From Bacteroidia bacterium (lineage in GTDB: Bacteria > Bacteroidota > Bacteroidia > Flavobacteriales > Flavobacteriaceae): a stretch of 64,000 nucleotides of DNA. The position numbers were made by a program, and so were the translations under genes. The notes under the pieces were generated by a model, which worked only from the letters and a program-made list of their open reading frames with translations, was not told where the DNA came from and ran no database searches. Below are positions 16,608 to 25,394 of this stretch, piece after piece. Within the stretch, counting starts at the first letter, position 1. Each line of letters starts with the position of its first letter. The stretch covers positions 1 to 64,000 of the forward strand of contig JAUIAY010000003.1 in NCBI GenBank assembly GCA_030425285.1, written 5' to 3'.

Positions 16608-17888
16608 CTATTTGTTTACCTTATTGAAAGGACGAATAATTAAGCGTGCTGCTTTGTCAAAATTGATATAATTATACACCCAATTAAAGAAAACCACAAC
16701 TCGATTTCGAAATCCAACGAGTGCCATGAGGTGAATAAACATCCAAACGAACCAAGCAAAAAATCCAGCAAATTTCACACGACTCAAATCAACTACAGCT
16801 TTATTTCTTCCAATGGTCGCCATAGAACCTTTATCGTTATATTTGAATTCTTGCATCGGTTTTTTAGCTATCAGTTTCAGGATATTTTTGCCCAATAATT
16901 GACCCTGTTGAATAGCCGGTTGTGCCACCTGCGGATGACCCTTTGGATAAGCTTCGGTTTCCATGCAAGCAATATCTCCCAAAGCAAAAATATTAGGATA
17001 GCCCTCCACTTGATTATAGTGATTTACTTTATATCGGTTAGAACGCTCCATCAAAACATCGGACGACAATCCATTAACAGGGCTTCCAGTAACTCCTGCT
17101 GCCCAGATGAGTGTCTCTGATTCTAGTTCTAAATCTGAATTGGTCTCAACAGTTTTACCATCATAATCCTTGACCAAGGTATTACAGTGGACATGTACGC
17201 CCAGCTCCTTTAGAAATTTCTCTGCTTTTTGAGAAGCATGCGCACTCATTGGCGGCAATACCCTACCCGCTCCTTCCAATAGGTGTATTTGCATATCATC
17301 AGCGTTCAAATCTCTATAATCACGAGGCACAATGTGGTTTTTGAGTTCAGCAATAGCTCCTGCTAGCTCTACACCAGTTGGGCCACCTCCTACTATAACA
17401 AAATTCAGAAAGGCTTTACGCTCATCTTCGGTTTTAGCTATAGTTGCCTTTTCAAGATTCTGAAGGATTAAACTACGAATATTCAAAGCCTGCGGAACTG
17501 ATTTCATGGGCATACTATTCGCTTCCACCTTTTTATTCCCAAAAAAATTGGTCTTGGTTCCGGTTGCCAACACCAAATAATCATAGGTCAGATTACCAAT
17601 GGAGGTTTGAATTTCATTGATGTCTGGTTTGATCTGCTGAACATCAGCCAACCTAAAAAAAATGTTCCTAGATTTTTTTATGATTTTTCGCAACGGATAG
17701 GCAATAGAATCAGGCTCCAAACCCGAACTAGACACTTGATACAGTAGCGGTTGGAAAGTATGGTAATTATGCTTATCTATAAGGACAACTTGTATGGGTT
17801 TGTTTTTAAGTGATTTAGCTAAATTAATACCAGCAAAACCGCCACCAACTATGACCATTCTTGGAAATTGTGATTCGGGAATATTCAT
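16608..17888 (-). CDS. Type II NADH dehydrogenase-like FAD oxidoreductase (NDH-2 family)
   Basis: A 426-aa protein if translation starts at MNIPESQFPR; the 15-residue upstream extension to 17933 has no family support. FAD-binding GGGFAGINLAK lies right after the start, the second dinucleotide fold is VIVGGGPTGVELAG, and the FAD-proximal motif is YPNIFALGDIAC. A C-terminal hydrophobic and amphipathic region (FAGFFAWFVWMFIHLMALVGF) would anchor it to the inner membrane, as in NDH-2. It would pass electrons from NADH to menaquinone without pumping protons. It is monocistronic. Confidence 0.88.
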   Translation of the reverse strand: MNIPESQFPRMVIVGGGFAGINLAKSLKNKPIQVVLIDKHNYHTFQPLLYQVSSSGLEPDSIAYPLRKIIKKSRNIFFRLADVQQIKPDINEIQTSIGNLTYDYLVLATGTKTNFFGNKKVEANSMPMKSVPQALNIRSLILQNLEKATIAKTEDERKAFLNFVIVGGGPTGVELAGAIAELKNHIVPRDYRDLNADDMQIHLLEGAGRVLPPMSAHASQKAEKFLKELGVHVHCNTLVKDYDGKTVETNSDLELESETLIWAAGVTGSPVNGLSSDVLMERSNRYKVNHYNQVEGYPNIFALGDIACMETEAYPKGHPQVAQPAIQQGQLLGKNILKLIAKKPMQEFKYNDKGSMATIGRNKAVVDLSRVKFAGFFAWFVWMFIHLMALVGFRNRVVVFFNWVYNYINFDKAARLIIRPFNKVNK

Positions 17889-18018
17889 AATACTTGAAGA
17901 AAAAAAATACCCTACAAAGATACGACATCCCAATTTGAAAGACTATTTTTAAACAAAAATTCAGAAGCTTGTAACATTTTAGAATTAATGCTACAAATAG
18001 AGTAACTAAACAACCGAT

Positions 18019-18513
18019 TTGAGCGAAGAATTAGAACATAGTTTTATCGAGCAATTAGAACAGCATCAAAATATTGTGCATAAGGTTTGTAGGCTTTATA
18101 CCAATAATCAGGACGCACATAACGATTTGTTTCAGGAAATAACTATACAACTTTGGAAAGCGTATCCGAAGTTTCGTGGTGAAGCTAAATTTAGCACCTG
18201 GATGTATCGTGTAGGACTGAATACAGCCATTACACTATACAGAAAAAAGAAACGTCGCATTAATACAGAAGCTTTTGATGCTTTTGAATTTAAAATTAAA
18301 AGTGAAGAATATGATGATACCGAAGAACAGCAGCTAAAGTTGTTATATCAGGCGGTGCATCAACTGAACGATATTGAAAAGGCACTTGTTTTCTTGTATT
18401 TGGAAGACAAAAGCTATCGGGAAATAAGTGAAACTATGGGTATTAGCGAGGTGAATGCTAGAGTAAAAATGAACCGTGTAAAAACCAAGCTAAAAACCAT
18501 ATTAAATCCGTAA
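18019..18513 (+). CDS. ECF-type RNA polymerase sigma factor
   Basis: A 164-aa sigma-70 family protein. Region 2 (about 15-80: VHKVCRLYTNNQDAHNDLFQEITIQLW, FSTWMYRVGLNTAI) and region 4 (about 110-160: LEDKSYREISETMGISEVNARVKMNRVKTKL) are present and region 3 is missing, as in ECF factors. The start codon is TTG at 18019 and no in-frame ATG fits. The next gene, 4 bp downstream, encodes a membrane protein that probably acts as its regulator. Confidence 0.9.
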   Translation: MSEELEHSFIEQLEQHQNIVHKVCRLYTNNQDAHNDLFQEITIQLWKAYPKFRGEAKFSTWMYRVGLNTAITLYRKKKRRINTEAFDAFEFKIKSEEYDDTEEQQLKLLYQAVHQLNDIEKALVFLYLEDKSYREISETMGISEVNARVKMNRVKTKLKTILNP

Positions 18514-18517
18514 GATT

Positions 18518-19159
18518 ATGGATGAATTAGATTTATTAAAGAAAGACTGGCAGAAATCGGATGATAGATATCCGAAACTGTCCTATAATGACCTTTACAA
18601 AATGATTTTAAAGAAATCATCATCTATTGTAAAGTGGATATTTATTATCAGTATCCTAGAGTTTGTTTTTTGGGTAGGCATATCCTTCGCCTTAAAGGAC
18701 ACCAAGAGCATGGAACGTTTTAACGAGTACAATGCCGATGCTATATTGATTCCATTAGCCATTCTTGGCTATATAGTTTTAGCCTATTTCTTTTATTTGT
18801 TCTTCAAGAATTACCGTACCATTTCCGTGACCGATAACGCGAAGCTATTAATGGAAAATATTTTAAAAACCCGTCGTACTGTTAAGCACTACGTCGCCTT
18901 TAATTTAGGCTATCTAATACTTTCGGTAATTGTGGTATTGTTTATAGAGTTCAAGCAAGACCCGCTAATTATTGCCCAAGTACAAAAGGCTGCTGCCGAT
19001 GGTGAGATGTTTAAATTTTATGCCGTATTTATTTTGACAACTATGTTGTTTTTGGCCATTGCCATAGGAATTTTACTTTTATTCTACTGGTTGGTTTATG
19101 GTATTTTGCTAGGTCGTTTGAACAAAAACTACAGTGAGCTTCAAAAAATGGAAGTATAG
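18518..19159 (+). CDS. Membrane protein paired with the ECF sigma factor, putative anti-sigma factor
   Basis: A 213-aa protein with a short cytoplasmic N terminus (MDELDLLKKDWQKSDDRYPKLSY) and four membrane segments in two pairs (about 39-60, 78-98, 122-143, 166-195). The N-terminal motif DLLKKDWQ is common in flavobacterial proteins encoded directly after ECF sigma genes. No zinc anti-sigma motif (HxxxCxxC) is present. The role as sigma antagonist is inferred from position. Confidence 0.7.
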   Translation: MDELDLLKKDWQKSDDRYPKLSYNDLYKMILKKSSSIVKWIFIISILEFVFWVGISFALKDTKSMERFNEYNADAILIPLAILGYIVLAYFFYLFFKNYRTISVTDNAKLLMENILKTRRTVKHYVAFNLGYLILSVIVVLFIEFKQDPLIIAQVQKAAADGEMFKFYAVFILTTMLFLAIAIGILLLFYWLVYGILLGRLNKNYSELQKMEV

Positions 19160-19160
19160 A

Positions 19161-19976
19161 TTATCGTGCTTTTTCTGGACGCCATTCACGTTGTTTGTTT
19201 AAAGCTTCTTGTGCTTCAATCTCTTCTTGTGGTATGACTTTTAGGAAAGAAGGATGTTGTTCGATGGCATATTCAATCTTTTCAACAATTTCAGCAACCG
19301 ATTCATTTTCATAATCAATCTGCAATGGTTCTTTGATTTCCATAGATTGCAGAATATTTTTCTTTTTGATACGCAATCCTTTTTTATCAAATGATCTTCT
19401 GAAACCATCAATTACAATAGGAACCACTATAGGATTGTATTTTTTAATAATATGGGCCGTACCTTTTCTAATAGGCTTGAAAGGCGTGGTTGTACCTTGC
19501 GGAAAAGTTATTACCCAGCCATCGTTAAGCGCCTTGCCAATATTGGAAATATCACTCATCTTCACTTGTCTGTTCACATCCTTACCTTCAGCTCGCCAGG
19601 TACGTTCAATACTCACCGAACCCACATAAGCTAATATTTTAGGCAACAATCCCGCTTTCATGGTTTCCTTGGCAGCTACATAGTAAATATTCAATTTAGG
19701 ATTCCATAAATAACCTATTCCTTTTATAGAATCATCGCGATTGCTCAAACTCGCATTGAACACATGAAACATAGCAACTACATCTGCAAAATACGTTTGA
19801 TGGTTAGATATAAACAAAACATTAGTTTCGGGTAAGTTTTTTATAATTTCAGAGCCATCAATCTGCAATTCATTAAACCCTCGAAAACGTCTATGAGTAG
19901 CCGCTCCCAAAATTCTAATGAGCCATTTTTTTATGAATAATATATGTCCGAAAGGATTCTTTTTGAACAATCCCAT
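19161..19976 (-). CDS. 1-acyl-glycerol-3-phosphate acyltransferase (PlsC family)
   Basis: A 271-aa protein with acyltransferase block I NHQTYFAD (H-x4-D) near residue 58 and block III FPQGTTTPFKP, where EGT is replaced by QGT. Block II lies between (VGSVSIERTWRAEG). It should add an acyl chain to lysophosphatidic acid or a related lysolipid at the inner membrane. It is convergent with the sigma factor operon, with 1 bp between stops. The glutamate-to-glutamine change in block III may alter substrate range. Confidence 0.87.
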   Translation of the reverse strand: MGLFKKNPFGHILFIKKWLIRILGAATHRRFRGFNELQIDGSEIIKNLPETNVLFISNHQTYFADVVAMFHVFNASLSNRDDSIKGIGYLWNPKLNIYYVAAKETMKAGLLPKILAYVGSVSIERTWRAEGKDVNRQVKMSDISNIGKALNDGWVITFPQGTTTPFKPIRKGTAHIIKKYNPIVVPIVIDGFRRSFDKKGLRIKKKNILQSMEIKEPLQIDYENESVAEIVEKIEYAIEQHPSFLKVIPQEEIEAQEALNKQREWRPEKAR

Positions 19977-20026
19977 GCAATAATTTCCTTGATAGTTAAG
20001 AATACAAATGTAATAAAACTGATACG

Positions 20027-20668
20027 TTACAGCATTTCTTTTAACAAGTCTTTTATTTCACTAAGCATCATAGCGGTAGCTCCCCAAACAATATGATCGT
20101 TCAATTTAAAGGCCGGAACCTCAACATTGAGCTTATAAGAAGTTGATACGCTTTTGATTACTACATTTCTGTCATCGATGAAATCCGTTAAGAAAACCTC
20201 AATAATATCCTCAACCTCTTCATCCTGTTTTTTAAATAAGGGAGTATGCTTGGCCAAGCCTATAAAAGGTTGTACATAAAAATTACTAGGCGGAATATAA
20301 ACTTGCGTAAGTTGTTTTAAAACCGTAATCTCACTTGGGTGCACGCCAATTTCTTCATGGGTTTCCCTAATAGCTGCTTCCATAAGGTCTTTATCGGTAG
20401 GTTCTAATTTTCCGCCTGGAAATCCCACTTGTGCAGAGTGAACACCCTTGTAGGTTTTACGTAGAATCAATGCCAATTTGGTTAACTGTTGATTATCTGG
20501 GTAAAACAAGGCCATCACACCAGCTTGCTTGGCGTGTTTCATATTTTCCTTCTGCAAATCCTGCAGTTTCTCACGGAATGGTGGCGACATTTTAAACTGC
20601 GAAGCTTCTGCTGGAAGCGGGATATTTTCTATTTTTGAAACTGAACTTAAAAACTCGTTGAAATCCAT
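20027..20668 (-). CDS. Nudix hydrolase, CoA-pyrophosphatase (NudL/YeaB) type
   Basis: A 213-aa protein with a full Nudix box from GGKLEPTDKDLMEAA to RETHEEIGV (G-x5-E-x7-RE-x2-EE-x-G; residues about 94-117). The upstream segment VMALFYPDNQQLTKLALILRKTYKGVHSAQVGFPGG matches CoA diphosphatases, which cut CoA to phosphopantetheine and 3',5'-ADP. It is divergent from the cyclophilin gene with 2 bp between start codons, so their promoters must lie inside each other's coding region or in a shared short control region. Confidence 0.87.
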   Translation of the reverse strand: MDFNEFLSSVSKIENIPLPAEASQFKMSPPFREKLQDLQKENMKHAKQAGVMALFYPDNQQLTKLALILRKTYKGVHSAQVGFPGGKLEPTDKDLMEAAIRETHEEIGVHPSEITVLKQLTQVYIPPSNFYVQPFIGLAKHTPLFKKQDEEVEDIIEVFLTDFIDDRNVVIKSVSTSYKLNVEVPAFKLNDHIVWGATAMMLSEIKDLLKEML

Positions 20669-20670
20669 CT

Positions 20671-21378
20671 ATGAAACGTATCCTGTTAATTTCTTTTTGT
20701 TTAATACTGATAATAGGTTGTGAAGATAAGAAATCAGAAACAAAAAACACTCCTGAACAACCCATCCAAAAAACCAAAAAAGAGCCTATAAAAAAAGATT
20801 CTGTTATTAAGAAAGACCCCGAATTTCCTTTTTTAACCGATGATAATGCCATGGAGTTCTTTTTGGAATATGAAAAAGAAAACAAAGAAAATAAAGCGAG
20901 AATCACCACTAGATTTGGAGACATTGAAGTCCTACTCTATGATATAACCAAGTTCCATCGTGCCAACTTTATTTATTTGACTAAGTGTGGTTATTTTGAT
21001 AAAACACAATTTTACAGAGTCGTTAATAACTTTATTATTCAAGCTGGTAATACCGATGACCCTAAAGTAAAACGCAAGCGTAATAAAATAGGCCATTATT
21101 TATTACCGCCTGACACCAAACGTGGTTTCAAACATCGTAGAGGCGTTTTGAGTATGCCCAGTAGCGAAATTGAAAACGCCTATAAACTAGCTTCGCCTTA
21201 TGAGTTTTTCATTGTGCAAGCTGAACATGGCGCCCACCATTTGGATGGCGAGTACACCATTTTTGGAGAAGTCACAAAAGGCATGGATGTGGTAGATGAA
21301 ATAGCTGCACAAAAAACTGATAAAGGTGAATGGCCTCTAAATAACATCTATATCAAAAAGGTCGAAATAATTGATTGA
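20671..21378 (+). CDS. Cyclophilin-type peptidyl-prolyl isomerase, lipoprotein
   Basis: A 235-aa lipoprotein with lipobox LILIIGCED (Cys 16) and a charged linker to about residue 75. The cyclophilin domain follows (about 78-232: ARITTRFGDIEVLLYD, HRANFIYLTKCGYFDKTQFYRVVNNFIIQAGN, GVLSMPSS, YTIFGEVTKGMDVVDEIA). It should assist folding of periplasmic or outer-membrane proteins. The usual FHRV motif is FYRV, which keeps the catalytic arginine. Confidence 0.92.
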   Translation: MKRILLISFCLILIIGCEDKKSETKNTPEQPIQKTKKEPIKKDSVIKKDPEFPFLTDDNAMEFFLEYEKENKENKARITTRFGDIEVLLYDITKFHRANFIYLTKCGYFDKTQFYRVVNNFIIQAGNTDDPKVKRKRNKIGHYLLPPDTKRGFKHRRGVLSMPSSEIENAYKLASPYEFFIVQAEHGAHHLDGEYTIFGEVTKGMDVVDEIAAQKTDKGEWPLNNIYIKKVEIID

Positions 21379-21409
21379 CAGTTGGCTGTAAAAAATAACT
21401 CCTTTGAAA

Positions 21410-22021
21410 TTATAACTCGGAGTTTTTATACAAACTCGGTAAACTAATTTTAAAACGAACAGCAATCAGGCGTATTACAATAACTACCAACCCAGAAATT
21501 ATAAAAACAATGTTATTGTCTATTGGTAGTTTTCTTATCAAAAAGTAAGACAAACCACCAACTATGCAGGCCGTTGCATATACCTCCTTTCGGAATATGA
21601 CCGGAATTTCATTACATAAAATATCTCGGATCACACCTCCAAAACAAGCCGACATCGTTCCCAAGGCAATACAGATGATGGGATGCAACCCAGCAGTTAT
21701 ACCCTTTTCTACTCCCACAACCGTATAAAGACCAATACCAATAGTGTCGAATAAAAATAGTGAAGTACGGAGATAGTCAATTTTACTCTTAAAAAGTATA
21801 GCAAAAATGGTGGCTCCAAAAATCACATAGACAAAAGTCAGGTTTTTCATCCAGCTAACCGGTGTATCACCAATAAGAATATCACGTAAGGTTCCACCAC
21901 CAACAGCAGTCACAAATGCAATAATCAAGATTCCGAAAGGATCCATTTTTTTACTTAAGGCTACCAACACACCCGATATGGCAAAAGCAATAGTTCCTAA
22001 AATATCAATGGTGTAAAACAT
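21410..22021 (-). CDS. TRIC-type cation channel family protein (YicG/UPF0126)
   Basis: A 203-aa protein with about seven membrane segments made of two repeats. Each repeat has a glycine-rich motif followed by RDIL: TAVGGGTLRDILIGDTPVSW and SACFGGVIRDILCNEIPVIF. This is the signature of bacterial trimeric intracellular cation channels. It overlaps the stop codon of the upstream RDD gene by one base (TAATG), so the two are translationally coupled. Confidence 0.92.
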   Translation of the reverse strand: MFYTIDILGTIAFAISGVLVALSKKMDPFGILIIAFVTAVGGGTLRDILIGDTPVSWMKNLTFVYVIFGATIFAILFKSKIDYLRTSLFLFDTIGIGLYTVVGVEKGITAGLHPIICIALGTMSACFGGVIRDILCNEIPVIFRKEVYATACIVGGLSYFLIRKLPIDNNIVFIISGLVVIVIRLIAVRFKISLPSLYKNSEL

Positions 22022-22746
22022 TACATATTCTGGGTATAATAATTATAGTCCTTTAGAATAGTATCAATAAATTCCTTATCAAACAATTCAGATTCTATTT
22101 GGAGGACATTACAAATCTTATTTCGAAGCAAAGTCAGTGTCTTAAAATCATTGTTCTTTTTAGAAATCTGAAACGTCTCTTTAATGATTCTCACATCTTT
22201 ATCACTCAATTGCGTAACATTACTAAATACCGGTTGGTAGTCATCTGTGATATCTTCCAAAATGGTACTAGTTATTTTATGCTTCTGTTTCACACTAATG
22301 ACAACCGTTCCAGCAGCAGCATCACCAACACGTTGTTTTTTATCAGAGAGCAAAATACTCATAACACCTATAGACGAGAAGAACAACCATATATCCACAA
22401 TACGCAGCATCCAACGAACCAACAAATTATACCACTGTGTTGGCGAACCATCAAATCGGACAACCTTTATTTTTAAGAGCATTTTTCCAATGGTTTGTCC
22501 ACTAAACAGAATATGACACAAAAGTGAGTAGAAAAAAGCTGGTAATAGAAACAATCCTAACATACCGCGACGCGTCCAACTATCAGTATCGAAAATTGCC
22601 GAGACCTCAACCAAATTCTCCACAACGAACATGTAAGCCGTGAGAATGAGCCCATCAATCAAGAAAGCCACAAAGCGCTCACCAACTCCAATAAGTTTAT
22701 AATCTAAATTAACATTTTGGGCAGTGTTAATTGCTAAATTGCTCAT
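22021..22746 (-). CDS. RDD family membrane protein
   Basis: A 241-aa protein starting at MSNLAINTAQNVNLDYKL. The 20-residue extension to 22806 would overlap the divergent gene and is rejected. The RDD domain spans about 20-150: GVGERFVAFLIDGLIL gives R and D, and GQTIGKMLLKIKVVRFDG the typical end. A cytoplasmic C-terminal tail of about 80 residues follows. The function is unknown. It is divergent from the SpoIIM gene by 33 bp, and an RDD protein often accompanies SpoIIM/MoxR clusters. Confidence 0.88.
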   Translation of the reverse strand: MSNLAINTAQNVNLDYKLIGVGERFVAFLIDGLILTAYMFVVENLVEVSAIFDTDSWTRRGMLGLFLLPAFFYSLLCHILFSGQTIGKMLLKIKVVRFDGSPTQWYNLLVRWMLRIVDIWLFFSSIGVMSILLSDKKQRVGDAAAGTVVISVKQKHKITSTILEDITDDYQPVFSNVTQLSDKDVRIIKETFQISKKNNDFKTLTLLRNKICNVLQIESELFDKEFIDTILKDYNYYTQNM

Positions 22747-22779
22747 GGAAATGTATATTCGTTTAAATTTAATTTTTCT

Positions 22780-23760
22780 ATGCGCGAAGCATCTTTCGTG
22801 AAGCAAAATAAGGAAAAATGGATGGTATTTGAAAAAGCATTACACAATAATGTGAAAATTAATCCTGATGACCTCGCTTCCTACTATATACAACTTACAA
22901 ACGACCTGTCTTATGCGCAGACTTACTACCCTGACAGTAAGACATTGTTGTATTTAAACTCTTTGGCTTCTGAAGCACATCAGAAAATTTACATTACCAA
23001 AAGAGAGTCCAAAAACAAGATTGTTTCATTCTGGAAATACGAGTTCCCCTTGTTCTTTAAAAACTATCATAGAACCCTACTTTATGCCTTTTTAATTTTT
23101 ATGTCGGCAATACTTATTGGTGTGGTTTCAACTTTAAATGACGATAGTTTTGTGCGACTTATTTTGGGTGACGCCTATGTTAACATGACTATTGAGAATA
23201 TAGAAAACGGCGAACCTATGGCTGTCTACAAAAGCGGCAGTCAAGTAGGTACTTTTCTGGGTATTACCATCAACAACATTCGTGTTGCTATTATTGCCTT
23301 TGCATTAGGTGTGATGTTTAGTGTAGGAACTATCTACGTGCTGTTCAGTAATGGCATCATGCTTGGTGCTTTTATCACCTTTTTTTATAATTATGGTATT
23401 TTAGAAAAAACATCAACCATTTGGCTACATGGCACTATTGAAATTTCTGTAATTGTCATTGCAGGTTGTGCCGGATTGGTCATGGGTAATAGTTTTTTAT
23501 TTCCAAAAACTTATTCCAGACGTGTTGCCTTCATGAAAGGCGCCAAAGATGGCTTAAAAATAGTAGTCAGTACTATTCCGTTTTTTATAATTGCTGGATT
23601 CATCGAAGGCTTTTTCACACGTTTTGGTGAGCAAATGCACTGGACCTTGTCCTATGGTATTATTTTAGCTTCTTTAACATTGATTATTTATTACTATATC
23701 ATTTACCCAATCATACTTAACAAAAAACAAGTTCACACCCTAAAGCCAGTTCATGAATAA
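22780..23760 (+). CDS. Stage II sporulation protein M (SpoIIM) family membrane protein
   Basis: A 326-aa protein with a cytoplasmic N-terminal helical domain (MREASFVKQNKEKWMVFEKAL, then YIQLTNDLSYAQTYYP) and five to six membrane segments. NNIRVAIIAFALGVMFSVGTIYVLFSNG and LWLHG-like TIWLHGTIEISVIVIAGCAGL match the SpoIIM/DUF95 family. In non-spore-formers the family sits beside MoxR/DUF58 genes. It opens a six-gene operon, overlapping the next gene by 8 bp. Confidence 0.9.
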   Translation: MREASFVKQNKEKWMVFEKALHNNVKINPDDLASYYIQLTNDLSYAQTYYPDSKTLLYLNSLASEAHQKIYITKRESKNKIVSFWKYEFPLFFKNYHRTLLYAFLIFMSAILIGVVSTLNDDSFVRLILGDAYVNMTIENIENGEPMAVYKSGSQVGTFLGITINNIRVAIIAFALGVMFSVGTIYVLFSNGIMLGAFITFFYNYGILEKTSTIWLHGTIEISVIVIAGCAGLVMGNSFLFPKTYSRRVAFMKGAKDGLKIVVSTIPFFIIAGFIEGFFTRFGEQMHWTLSYGIILASLTLIIYYYIIYPIILNKKQVHTLKPVHE

Positions 23761-24676
23761 AAAGCCCTATATAGAATTAAGAACCCGAAATTCCTTTGGT
23801 GATATTATAAACACCTATTTTTTATTTCTTAAGCACAATTTTAAACATTATACAAATCTCTACTTACGCTACAATGCTATAAGTATTATCCTGACCATTA
23901 TGGGCTCGTATTTATTAGTTACGGGATTCATGGGTCTGGCAAGCCGTGATTTCCGCTTTGGTATGGGTAGTAATGTGGACAACAACATGTATATTGGTTT
24001 AGGCGCCATTGTTTTGGTTTTGATTTTGGGGCTAACTGCTTTAGTTAACTATGGAATTTCCAGTGCCTACATTAACGAATATGTTAAACATGAAGGACAA
24101 GTAGACTCCAAAAATGTCTGGAATTCTTTAGTGAGTAAACTAGGTTCCATGATTTTATTTATTCTCATAGGAATAGGTATCTATATGGGCTATCTAATTA
24201 TTTCGGTAATCTTGGCATTTATTCCTTTGCTGGGAATGTTGGCTCAATACGCTTTAAGTTTTACCATAGGAGCACTTTTTGGTCTTGCCTTTATTTCACT
24301 TTTTGTCGGAAATAAATCTGTGGGTGAAGCTTTGTCTGAAGGATGGAATTTTACCATTGCTAATTTTATTCGTGTTGTATTTTACGGACTGGTCATTGGT
24401 ATCTTGAACTTAATGATAACCATGCTTATTCTATCTATTCCAGGATTTATTTTAGGAATTTACATTTATTTTTCTGCTGAAAGTGACACCGAAGTTTTTA
24501 CAAGTGCCCTATCAACGGTTGTATTTACTTTGGGCTTTGCCATTTTCATCCTGTCATTTATTTTCACACAGGCCTTATCGCAGCTAGCTTATGGCATTTT
24601 ATATTTTAATCTACACGAAGAAACCTATAATATATTTTTAAGGGAACGTATTGAGGAAATTGGCATTAATGACTAA
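23753..24676 (+). CDS. Polytopic membrane protein of the MoxR/DUF58 cluster
   Basis: A 307-aa protein with about six membrane segments and glycine-rich loops (about 50-70, 84-105, 132-160, 163-188, 205-240, 255-280). The first 35 residues are cytoplasmic (IELRTRNSFGDIINTYFLFLKHNFKHYTNL, typical of DUF4013-like proteins). The role is unknown. Overlaps with both neighbours show that it belongs to the same operon. Confidence 0.8.
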   Translation: MNKKPYIELRTRNSFGDIINTYFLFLKHNFKHYTNLYLRYNAISIILTIMGSYLLVTGFMGLASRDFRFGMGSNVDNNMYIGLGAIVLVLILGLTALVNYGISSAYINEYVKHEGQVDSKNVWNSLVSKLGSMILFILIGIGIYMGYLIISVILAFIPLLGMLAQYALSFTIGALFGLAFISLFVGNKSVGEALSEGWNFTIANFIRVVFYGLVIGILNLMITMLILSIPGFILGIYIYFSAESDTEVFTSALSTVVFTLGFAIFILSFIFTQALSQLAYGILYFNLHEETYNIFLRERIEEIGIND

Positions 24677-25394
24677 AACCATCAACCATATTGTTATTCT
24701 TGTTATAGGGTTTATCATGACCCCTTTTGAATATGTCTTGGGACAAAACACCATCCAAACGGATTCGTCTGATGTATCGGTTTCCTATTTTAAGGACAAC
24801 ATCAAGGAACGTTATAGCGATTCCGATTTCAATTATGATATTAACGATTCAGGAGGTGTCAATTTAATCCAAGGTATTTTTCGAAAATTCTTTAGGTGGC
24901 TGGGCGAACTGTTTGGAATTGAAATTGATTTTATAGATTATCAAACTCTGGAATATATTGTTTATAGCTTGCTGGCTCTTGGCTCTATTTATTTACTGAT
25001 AAAATTCCTTTTGCAATCTCCTATTCAATCGGTTTTTAAAACCGAGGAACAAACCATAGATAAGTTTCAATATGTTGAAGAGGATATTACTGAAGTTAAT
25101 TTTGATTCCCTCATAAAAAAAGCCCTTAAGGACAACAACCATCGTCTGGCAACACGCTATTTGTATCTGGCATCCTTAAAAAAACTAACCCGTAAGAACA
25201 TCATTGATTGGCACTATGACAAGACGAACAACGATTATCTTAATGAGATTCAGGACGAAACCATTAAGGCTTATTTCAAACGGATTTCCTATATATACGA
25301 TTACGTTTGGTATGGTGAATTTAGTATAGATGAAACCAGCTTCAACAAAAACAAACAGGATTTTAACAACTTAAACCAAGCTATCCATGGATAA
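24669..25394 (+). CDS. DUF4129 domain membrane protein
   Basis: 241 aa from ATG 24669, which overlaps the previous stop. A TTG six codons upstream is less likely because the ATG gives a clean signal sequence (TINHIVILVIGFIMTPFEYVLGQ). A periplasmic segment, one membrane helix (about 98-116) and a cytoplasmic DUF4129 helical domain (about 155-230: LIKKALKDNNHRLATRYLYLASLKKLTRKN, WHYDKTNNDYL) follow. In related clusters DUF4129 is part of a membrane complex with DUF58 and MoxR. Confidence 0.85.
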   Translation: MTKTINHIVILVIGFIMTPFEYVLGQNTIQTDSSDVSVSYFKDNIKERYSDSDFNYDINDSGGVNLIQGIFRKFFRWLGELFGIEIDFIDYQTLEYIVYSLLALGSIYLLIKFLLQSPIQSVFKTEEQTIDKFQYVEEDITEVNFDSLIKKALKDNNHRLATRYLYLASLKKLTRKNIIDWHYDKTNNDYLNEIQDETIKAYFKRISYIYDYVWYGEFSIDETSFNKNKQDFNNLNQAIHG